Source: an uncultured Prevotella sp.
GTDB lineage: Bacteria > Bacteroidota > Bacteroidia > Bacteroidales > Bacteroidaceae
Direction: 5' to 3'
Length of the DNA stretch: 6,441 bases
NCBI GenBank assembly: GCA_946999025.1
Contig: CAMQBP010000114.1
Location: 1 to 6,441, forward strand
Shown here: one piece after another, positions 1 to 6,119 of the stretch
Numbering within the stretch: position 1 is the first letter of the stretch
Layout of the letters: each line of letters starts with the position of its first letter
The notes under the pieces: model-generated
Seen by the model: the letters and a program-made list of their open reading frames with translations, nothing else
What the model was told of the DNA's origin: nothing
The model's database searches: none
Made by a program: the position numbers and the translations under genes

Positions 1-313
1 TCATAGTGCGATTGGGAAAATGTTTAGTTCCCTCAAACGCTAAATGTTCCAAAAAATGTGCACATCCTCTTTGGCGCTGAGTCTCTTGCAGGGAGCCAAC
101 GCGCATGACGAGTCGCATCTCCAAGTTGTGCGAAGAGGTTTCGCCAGGCATGAGGATGTATCGCATGCCATTATCCAAAACGCCTTCCATCATTCGTGCA
201 GGTAAGGTTAAGAGCGTTTTGCTCTTAACCTCAGCGGGTTGCACGAATGATAAAACCATTACCAACAGGCAAATCCATCGGTGAACGGTGACGTGGCTGT
301 TCAGCATGCGCAT
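1..313 (-). CDS. M16 family zinc peptidase, N-terminal part (runs off left edge)
   Basis: Only the first 104 codons are in the window. The translation opens with a signal peptide: a short n-region with Arg and His, a hydrophobic core of WICLLVMVLSFV at residues 13-24, then QPA. It continues into the start of an M16 (insulinase/pitrilysin) domain: VLDNGMRYILMPGE at 45-58, RVGSLQE at 71-77, and RGCAHFLEHLAFEGTKHFP at 82-100. HFLEH (residues 86-90) is the inverted zinc motif HxxEH, with two His ligands and the catalytic Glu; the downstream third zinc ligand is outside the window. Family knowledge: M16 enzymes degrade peptides inside a closed chamber, and the exported Bacteroidota members are periplasmic or envelope-bound. 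The start is ATG at 313 or ATG at 307. An AAGG at 320-317 lies 3 bases from the first and 9 bases from the second. The gene begins 19 bases after the preceding lipoprotein stop, so it is probably the fourth downstream member of the operon. Codons 21-42 lie in a strong nested palindrome. Confidence 0.9.
   Translation of the reverse strand, partial: MRMLNSHVTVHRWICLLVMVLSFVQPAEVKSKTLLTLPARMMEGVLDNGMRYILMPGETSSHNLEMRLVMRVGSLQETQRQRGCAHFLEHLAFEGTKHFPNRTM
189..251 (-). repeat. Nested perfect inverted repeat (potential two-stem hairpin) inside the M16 gene
   Basis: The outer arms 189-200 and 240-251 are perfect 12-base reverse complements (ATCATTCGTGCA and TGCACGAATGAT). The inner arms 205-215 and 221-231 are perfect 11-base reverse complements (AGGTTAAGAGC and GCTCTTAACCT) around a 5-base loop at 216-220. 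An asymmetric internal loop (201-204 opposite 232-239) separates the stems. In the mRNA the structure begins 62 bases after the ATG at 313. It spans codons 21-42, from the end of the signal-peptide core into the mature N-terminus. No U-run follows either stem, so a rho-independent terminator is unlikely. Its function is unknown; translation control, mRNA protection or an inserted palindromic element are possible. Confidence 0.85.
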
Positions 314-332
314 TGGCCTTAACTGCTTGATA

Positions 333-1550
333 TTATAAGAAGTATGTCACGTGAAATTGCATGTAGTCACTGGCTTCATCAAAATCATAAGGGAAGTCAA
401 AACTCATGGTTCCTTTCTTCAAGTCAAATTTAGCGGTGGGCATGAACCAGTTTGAAGGATCTTTTCCGTAATCGTCTTTTATCAGCGTACTCCTGCAGAA
501 CCAACGGTACGGATCGATGGAGCCGCCTGCAATTAAGACGTCTTCCGTGATGGTGACATTGAAAGGCTTTTCGTCGGCTGATGTTTTCACCTCAACCGTA
601 ACGTTTCCTTTCTTGGCTATTTCTTGCAATTTGTTCCATGCGGAGAACTCGAAGATGAAAGGTACGGTCTTTATCGGCGTGTCATACAAGTCTTTTGCCA
701 TTGCCAGATAGCTGATAGTACCTTTGGTTGGTTTCAGCACGATGTTGTCGAGCGCGGTTTTGAAGTATTCTTTTTTGCGATCGAATTTGAGCACTTTTGA
801 TACCGCCTGGCCGTATGGCTGGTCGCAGAAATAGACTTTGTCCTCAAGAGTCTTGCGCAGCAGCAGATTGTAAAAGAACGAATTGAGCCCCATCGCGTTC
901 TCTGTCATCTTCAAAATGGGCTTGTTGGCTGTGGCCTTGTCACTCAGCGTGATGATGGTATAGCCTTCGAACACGTCTTTGTCCTTTCCTCCAAACCATT
1001 CAGCCTTGTCGTCATTGCAATACACCACTTCCGCTCTCACTTTTAATTTGCCGATGAACCGCATCAAGTCGATGCCGAATTTATCCTTGTATCCTTTGAT
1101 GAGCTGCTGTTGTTTCGCCGTGAGTTGTGGAATGTCGCTGTCTTGTTTGATTACGAACGATACGGGTTCCAAGGCTTTCACGTTGGCGTCGGATGTGCTG
1201 AGAACGCTCAACGTCATGGCGCGTTGTCCCTTTACCAAGTGCTTGTCGTTGGATGTCACCGTTATATTCTTGACCTTCTCGCCCGCCTTGAACACGAGTT
1301 TGCTCTCAGAAAGCTTCACCACGTCGCCGTCGTTTCCGGTCAGGTTCAGCTCAACCGTGACGTCTTTTTTGGGTGTTAAGGACAGCGCGGCCTTGACGTT
1401 GATCACTTCTTTGTCGTTTTCTGCCATCTCGGACTGTCCCTCAATGCTGAGACTGAGCTGGTTGGTCATTTGCTCTTCTTCTTTCTCGTTGCAGGCGGAT
1501 GCGAGCAACAGCGTCAACATGGCGACGCATAAAAACTTAAAATTCTTCAT
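333..1550 (-). CDS. DUF4929-like two-domain surface lipoprotein of the SusCD operon
   Basis: This 405-residue protein begins with a lipoprotein signal peptide. The lipobox is ASAC with Cys20, followed by NEKEEE. That acidic stretch right after the lipidated Cys resembles the Bacteroidota export signal that sends lipoproteins to the cell surface. Residues about 30-137 look like a beta-sandwich of the Calx-beta/Ig type: alternating strands such as VTVELNLTG, KLVFKAGEKVKNITVTSND and AMTLSVLS, ending in VSFVIKQD. Residues about 140-405 form a second domain starting LTAKQQQLIKGYKDKFGIDL, with YTIITLSDKA and KMTENAMGLNSF. I recall this pattern from the DUF4929 family of Bacteroides and relatives; that assignment is from memory. 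No catalytic motif is apparent. The gene follows the SusD gene by 17 bases and occupies the slot where SusE/F-type surface-binding accessory lipoproteins are usually encoded. A role in binding cargo for the SusCD importer is inferred from position only. Confidence 0.8.
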   Translation of the reverse strand: MKNFKFLCVAMLTLLLASACNEKEEEQMTNQLSLSIEGQSEMAENDKEVINVKAALSLTPKKDVTVELNLTGNDGDVVKLSESKLVFKAGEKVKNITVTSNDKHLVKGQRAMTLSVLSTSDANVKALEPVSFVIKQDSDIPQLTAKQQQLIKGYKDKFGIDLMRFIGKLKVRAEVVYCNDDKAEWFGGKDKDVFEGYTIITLSDKATANKPILKMTENAMGLNSFFYNLLLRKTLEDKVYFCDQPYGQAVSKVLKFDRKKEYFKTALDNIVLKPTKGTISYLAMAKDLYDTPIKTVPFIFEFSAWNKLQEIAKKGNVTVEVKTSADEKPFNVTITEDVLIAGGSIDPYRWFCRSTLIKDDYGKDPSNWFMPTAKFDLKKGTMSFDFPYDFDEASDYMQFHVTYFL

Positions 1551-1559
1551 ATTTATTTT

Positions 1560-1564
1560 CTCCT
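1560..1564 (-). promoter_or_regulatory. Shine-Dalgarno site AGGAG of the DUF4929-like gene
   Basis: Read on the minus strand, the 17-base gap after the SusD stop holds AGGAG, then nine A/T-only bases, then the ATG at 1550. The match and spacing are close to canonical, which is uncommon in Bacteroidota, where most genes lack a clear site. It supports the chosen start and suggests independent, efficient initiation at this internal operon gene. Confidence 0.6.
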
Positions 1565-1567
1565 GTA

Positions 1568-2986
1568 TTAATTAGATGAATTATCTTCCTCTCTTATCAT
1601 ATACCAACCGGTGTTTTGTTGAGCCTTTCCGTTAAACCTGTATTCTGATTTAGGGATGGGAAATGTCCAGCGGTAATCATTTTTTGCGATGCGGATTGTT
1701 ACTCCTTTTCTGGGGCTGAGCCGTGGAAGAGGTCTTCGGCGAGTGCGTTTTAGGTCGAAGAAGTTGGTGCCTTCTCCCGTGAATTCCTTGTATTTGTCTG
1801 TCAGGATGCTGTCCAACAGTGCGTCGCCCTTGACGTCGTCGCTCAATGGTTCGTTGCCTGTCTGCGCTCTATAACCATTTACAAGCTGGCGGGCTTTATC
1901 TTCGTTTCCTGTCCTGGCATACGATTCGGCAGCGATGTACAATGCTCCGGCGCGTCTGAAAACATTCAGATAAGGTGCGATTTTCTTCTCCTTCATCACC
2001 TTGTTGTATTTACCCAGCAACTGTAAAGAGTCGCTCTTGACCTTGAATGGGTATGCGGCATACGCATAGCGCCGGTCGGTGGTGCTGAAATAAAAGGCGG
2101 GATTCAGTGCGAAGAAATCGCCATCCTTTGGCCCGTATTCTATTTTGTCGTATAAAGGAACATCCACTTGCAGTGCGAAGATGCGGTCGGGGCATTGCAC
2201 TTCCGTCCACAAGGCTGCGTACTCCTGCTCATATTGCTCGGAGGTTGTGGGCATGGAGTTGAGTATCTGCTGTGCGTGGCGGGCCGCCTTGTCATATTGT
2301 CCGCTGTATAGCTCCAGGTCGGCCAATAAGTATGTTGCGGCGGTTTGTGACAGCCAAGCCTTGCTTTTGGTTTTATAACTCGTGGAAAGTGCTTCCTGCA
2401 GCAGTCCCTCTATATGTTTCACGCAGTCGGAAACGGTTGACCGTTGATGGTTTTCTACGCCCAACCGTGTTTTTATCACCACCCCCAACTTATCGGAACG
2501 CGCGTCACATGTGGGTGCGAATATCTTGAGAAGCTGCATGTAGCACAGAGCCTCCAACACCTTTGACTGTATCCTTATGCTCCGCAGCTCGTCTTTTTCC
2601 GCGGGTTTTTCTGTCACCACTCCGGGCAAGCGTTCTTCCAAAGCGTCGCATTGAGCGATGACATAGTAGTAGGACAGCCACTCTTGCGATGCCAGCTGCT
2701 TTATTTCCTTGGGTCTCCACCCATAGAGATTGAGAAGACCGATGTTCAATACAGACAGAGGAGTGGGGCAGAAATCATTGCCAAGCAGGGAGAATTCCAA
2801 CTCATCGTTAGGATACGCCCGGTAAGCGGAAGCCAGAAACGACCTGGCGTTGGGTATGTCTGTGATGGCGTCTGGGTCTGAGAACATGTCCATCGGCGGG
2901 ATGTCGAGCGAGCACGATTGCAGGGTGAATGTCCAGAATATAAGCGGCAGCAACCTGTGTGATTGTGAAAACAGTAACTTTTTCAT
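1568..2986 (-). CDS. SusD/RagB-family outer-membrane lipoprotein (substrate-binding lid)
   Basis: SusD-type lipoproteins sit on top of their SusC partner as a hinged lid and capture cargo at the cell surface. This 472-residue protein has a lipoprotein signal with lipobox LQSC (Cys25), followed by SLDIPP, without an obvious acidic surface-export stretch. Family landmarks are in order: the N-terminal segment NARSFLASAYRAY (46-58) and the TPR-like helices EALCYMQLLKIF (145-156) and ATYLLADLELYSGQYDKAARHAQQIL (217-242). Then follow the conserved helix FRRAGALYIAAESYARTG (343-360), the block EFTGEGTNFFDLKR (401-414), and the C-terminal FPIPKSEYRFN plus QNTGWY. It is somewhat shorter than many SusD proteins (roughly 500-600 residues). 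Residues 414-427 are unusually basic (KRTRRRPLPRLSPR). It starts four bases after the SusC stop, the normal obligate SusC-SusD pairing. No glycan-binding residues could be assigned, so the cargo is not evident from sequence. Confidence 0.93.
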   Translation of the reverse strand: MKKLLFSQSHRLLPLIFWTFTLQSCSLDIPPMDMFSDPDAITDIPNARSFLASAYRAYPNDELEFSLLGNDFCPTPLSVLNIGLLNLYGWRPKEIKQLASQEWLSYYYVIAQCDALEERLPGVVTEKPAEKDELRSIRIQSKVLEALCYMQLLKIFAPTCDARSDKLGVVIKTRLGVENHQRSTVSDCVKHIEGLLQEALSTSYKTKSKAWLSQTAATYLLADLELYSGQYDKAARHAQQILNSMPTTSEQYEQEYAALWTEVQCPDRIFALQVDVPLYDKIEYGPKDGDFFALNPAFYFSTTDRRYAYAAYPFKVKSDSLQLLGKYNKVMKEKKIAPYLNVFRRAGALYIAAESYARTGNEDKARQLVNGYRAQTGNEPLSDDVKGDALLDSILTDKYKEFTGEGTNFFDLKRTRRRPLPRLSPRKGVTIRIAKNDYRWTFPIPKSEYRFNGKAQQNTGWYMIREEDNSSN

Positions 2987-2990
2987 AGTC

Positions 2991-5900
2991 TTAAAACGTT
3001 AAGTTGAGGCAGAAGGTAAAGACAGGTTGTAGAGTTCCCGAGAGTTTTCCGCTTTCCGGGTCGGACTCGCTGTACGATGTCCATGTGTACAGGTTGCTGC
3101 CCTGCACTCCCAAGGATGCGAAATGAATGAAGGGAACATAACGCCGCAGCATGTTTCCCGGCAGATGGTATCTCAGTGAAATCATGGAAAGCTTCAGCAT
3201 GTCACTCTTTCCGATGGTACGCGAGTTGGCATACAGGGCTATGTTGTCTTGCGCGATGACATCAGAGTAAAAGGGCGTGTTGTAAATCTTGTTCTCGTCA
3301 CCCTTTTTGAACCACATCTTTTTCACTAATCCCGCGATGGCGTTCTTGTTTGAGTTGTCTCGGTTGCGGACGTACTGATAGTCAAATTGCCTGACACCTC
3401 CAATCGTGTAATAAAACGAGATGTCGAAATCCAATGATTTATATTGCGCGCTGATGTTCAGCGCTCCATTGTAAGGCGGTGTGAGATGGCCCAATGCCAT
3501 GAAGTCTCTTTTGTACAATTTTTCCTTTGCCTGTTTCTCTTTCCCGTCTGGCGTGAGGAAGACGGGATAGCCGGTCAGCGGGTTGATGCCCAGCGAGTGC
3601 AGGCCGTAAAGCATGTCATACGACTTTCCCACCTCGTAAGCCGGCAGGATGTCGTCCTCGCTCATGTAAAGTCGGTCGCCATCGTACAGGTCGATCACCT
3701 TGTTGCGGTTGTAGGATAGGGAGGCTGACAGCGACAAACGATAGTCGAAGTGGTCCAACAGACGCATGTTCATGCTGACCTCGCATCCTGTGTTGTCCAG
3801 CACTCCCACGTTGCGTTTCATCATGGTGTATCCCGAGCTTGACGCGATGGGCACGTCAAGCAGCGCTTGATCCGTGCGGCGGTTGTACCAGTTGACGTCG
3901 ATGGTGAAACGCTTCCAAAGTTCAAAACTCATCCCGAAGTCTGTTGATGTGTTTCGCTCTGGTCTCAACTCCTTGTTGTACAGCATCACCAAGTCAAGCA
4001 TTCTAACCTCGTCGTATCCGCTGTTGTCGAACATGAACGTGCCGGTGGTCTGCGACACCGACACTCCGTTGAGGTTGGACGTTACGCCATACGATGCCTT
4101 GAGGTTGAGCGACGTGAGGATTTTGTTGTCTTTCAGCCACTCGTAGCGTGATGGTGTCCATCCGATGCCCGTCGCCCATGCCACGCTCCACCGCTTGTCT
4201 GCGGGCAGGATGGATGACGCGTCGGCTTTGTAAGTGGCATACAAGTCGTAAATGTCCTTGTAGCTGTAGCCGGCTACCAGGCCAATGCCCAACTGTGCGT
4301 TGCGGTCGCGCGGATTTCTTACCTCTGGCTGTCGCATGCCGTGCAGCGAGTGGTTGATAGCCGAGGGCGCGTCAATGTTGCCTACGCCATAGCCCGTGAT
4401 GCCCACGGCGTCGTAGTCGTAGAAGTAATAGTCCATGTTGGCGCTGAGAGTCAAATCGTGCGTTTCGGCCAGTGACTTGCTATATGTGGCGCGGAAATTA
4501 CTGGAGAAGTTCACGGTCGCATTTTTGGAACGGCTGTAGACTCCGAGTCTCATTTCGGGGAAGCCGCTCTTTTGCTCCGAATAGGAGGACGCTGGTACGA
4601 AGCGGTGATAGGTGGAGAAGCTCAAGTCTATGCCCGTGATGTACGCTAAGGTCAAGCCGTCCAGCGGAGTGAGGGTGAAGTTGGCCGTGGCTCCTGCGTC
4701 TTTTTCCGTGTCATCCTGCTTGTATTGATGCAGCAAATCCTTGAACGTCTGGTTGGGATACGAATACAGTTTTCCTTTTTTTGTTTCATAAGGGTTAAGG
4801 TTGTACACCAGCGACGTGGGGTCGAACGTGGTTCCCGTGGGCGTGTTGGTCTTGGCATATCCGCCGGTTACACCCAGCATGAGATAGCCTATGCTCCCTA
4901 TCCGCTGATCCAAGCTGAGGTGCAGGCTGTATCGCCGTTTGTCGTTTCCCTCCATTCTGCCTCCTTGGAGAGCGTAATTGGCGGATATGTAATATGTGGT
5001 TATGTCGTTTCCGCCCTTCAGACTTAAGGTGTGGCGCTGGTAAACGTTCGTCTTGATGAGTTCGTCAAACCAGTCGGTGTCCACTTTGCTCAATTTGTCG
5101 AGAAGAACTTTACCCTCTGCTATCAGCCGTGCCTTGTTGGGGTTGCCGCTTTCGTACTTGTTGAAATAGTCTTCACTGTATCGGTATCCGGGCGCCGCCG
5201 GGTTTTCCAACAGGTGCTCAAAGCGCAGCTTCTCATCAGTGCGCATCAGGGCTACCCCTCGTTTCCCGCGTCCCGTAACGCCGATGTTGGTGCTGTACGA
5301 GATGGTAGGCTTGCCCGAATAGCCTCGTTGTGAGGTGATTTCCAACACGCCGTTGGCGGCCTTCACGCCATACAGCGCGCACGCCGCGGCGTTTTTCAAC
5401 ACCTTGATGCCCGCGATGTCCTGTGGGGGAAGATTGTAAAAAGTCTCTGCCGAGATGATTTGACCGTCAAGTACATACAGCGGTTCGTTGGCCGTGTTTC
5501 CCTTTCTGAACGACGAATTGCCGCGGATGCGTATCTCTGGAGCCTTGCCCAGCTCACCCGTGTTGGCCACCATCAGCCCCGGCACCATTCCTTGCAGGGC
5601 CAGTCCCATGTCTATCATGGGCTTGTCTTTCAACTGTTGCATGTCAACGTTGGCTACAACTCCAGACTTTGCGCGCAGGTCGATGGCGTTGATGTTGCTC
5701 TTTGCGCGTATCACCACCTCTCCGATGTGGTTGACGTTCTCTTTCATTTTCACGTCCAGTCGCGCGTTTTGTTTACACTTCACATGTTGTGTGGCATAGC
5801 CTACATATGTGAATTCCAGGCTAATCCCCGCGCGCTTGGGTATGCTGAGTCGATAACGCCCGTCGGCATCTGTCACCGTCGCATGCTTCGTGCCGTCCAC

Positions 5901-6119
5901 TCTCACCGTCACGCCTATCAAAGGCTCGTTCTGCGCGTTGGTTACATATCCAAACACCTTGCTTTCTTGTGCTGACGCAGCGGTAGGAGCGAGCGCACTC
6001 AGCATGCCCGCAAGCATGAAGAGAGCCACGCACCGTCCATGCCTATGCTGTTGGATGACGTGTCTCAAGCGCCGAATCGTGAGCCGTGCGCAGGCACTCC
6101 AAATCTCTTTCATCATCAT
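2991..6119 (-). CDS. SusC/RagA-family TonB-dependent outer-membrane transporter
   Basis: This 1042-residue protein forms the beta-barrel of a SusCD importer, driven by TonB-ExbBD. The signal peptide has a long basic n-region (residues 1-30), a hydrophobic core (31-45) and probable cleavage after ASA at 48-50. A carboxypeptidase-regulatory-like domain follows at about 54-128 (VFGYVTNAQNEPLIGVTV, then DADGRYRLSIP and FTYVGYAT). The TonB-box-like segment is GEVVIRAK at 133-140. The plug domain lies at about 150-270, with PEIRIRG (194-200), EPLYVLDG (212-219) and VLKNAAACALYGVKAANGVLEITSQRG (240-266). The barrel runs to the terminal Phe of CLNLTF, as expected for BAM-assembled barrels. Length is typical for SusC. 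Three ATG codons occur in a row at 6119, 6116 and 6113; the first overlaps the upstream stop as ATGA. The AAGGA at 6124-6120 is best spaced (6 bases) for the third, so the true protein may be 1040 residues. Confidence 0.96.
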   Translation of the reverse strand: MMMKEIWSACARLTIRRLRHVIQQHRHGRCVALFMLAGMLSALAPTAASAQESKVFGYVTNAQNEPLIGVTVRVDGTKHATVTDADGRYRLSIPKRAGISLEFTYVGYATQHVKCKQNARLDVKMKENVNHIGEVVIRAKSNINAIDLRAKSGVVANVDMQQLKDKPMIDMGLALQGMVPGLMVANTGELGKAPEIRIRGNSSFRKGNTANEPLYVLDGQIISAETFYNLPPQDIAGIKVLKNAAACALYGVKAANGVLEITSQRGYSGKPTISYSTNIGVTGRGKRGVALMRTDEKLRFEHLLENPAAPGYRYSEDYFNKYESGNPNKARLIAEGKVLLDKLSKVDTDWFDELIKTNVYQRHTLSLKGGNDITTYYISANYALQGGRMEGNDKRRYSLHLSLDQRIGSIGYLMLGVTGGYAKTNTPTGTTFDPTSLVYNLNPYETKKGKLYSYPNQTFKDLLHQYKQDDTEKDAGATANFTLTPLDGLTLAYITGIDLSFSTYHRFVPASSYSEQKSGFPEMRLGVYSRSKNATVNFSSNFRATYSKSLAETHDLTLSANMDYYFYDYDAVGITGYGVGNIDAPSAINHSLHGMRQPEVRNPRDRNAQLGIGLVAGYSYKDIYDLYATYKADASSILPADKRWSVAWATGIGWTPSRYEWLKDNKILTSLNLKASYGVTSNLNGVSVSQTTGTFMFDNSGYDEVRMLDLVMLYNKELRPERNTSTDFGMSFELWKRFTIDVNWYNRRTDQALLDVPIASSSGYTMMKRNVGVLDNTGCEVSMNMRLLDHFDYRLSLSASLSYNRNKVIDLYDGDRLYMSEDDILPAYEVGKSYDMLYGLHSLGINPLTGYPVFLTPDGKEKQAKEKLYKRDFMALGHLTPPYNGALNISAQYKSLDFDISFYYTIGGVRQFDYQYVRNRDNSNKNAIAGLVKKMWFKKGDENKIYNTPFYSDVIAQDNIALYANSRTIGKSDMLKLSMISLRYHLPGNMLRRYVPFIHFASLGVQGSNLYTWTSYSESDPESGKLSGTLQPVFTFCLNLTF

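Noticed and set aside
205..231. Inner hairpin considered as a rho-independent terminator
   Set aside because: No U-tract follows the stem in either direction, and it lies inside an intact coding frame that continues into the M16 zinc motif.
189..251. Inverted repeat considered as a site-specific inversion (phase-variation) region
   Set aside because: The arms enclose only about 39 bases, with no promoter-like segment and no invertase gene nearby in the window.
979..1575. 198-codon open frame on the plus strand, antisense to the DUF4929-like lipoprotein
   Set aside because: The translation is Ser/Thr/Phe/Leu-rich with no domain or signal, and the opposite strand encodes a coherent lipoprotein. 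It is a frame shadow.
4773..4779. Run of seven A (mRNA sense) within the SusC gene, considered as a slippage or phase-variation site
   Set aside because: The run is short, the frame is intact on both sides, and no alternative product with recognisable content results from a shift.
5460..5975. 171-codon open frame on the plus strand, antisense to the SusC plug region
   Set aside because: It lies fully opposite conserved SusC domains and has no recognisable domain or leader, so it is a frame shadow.
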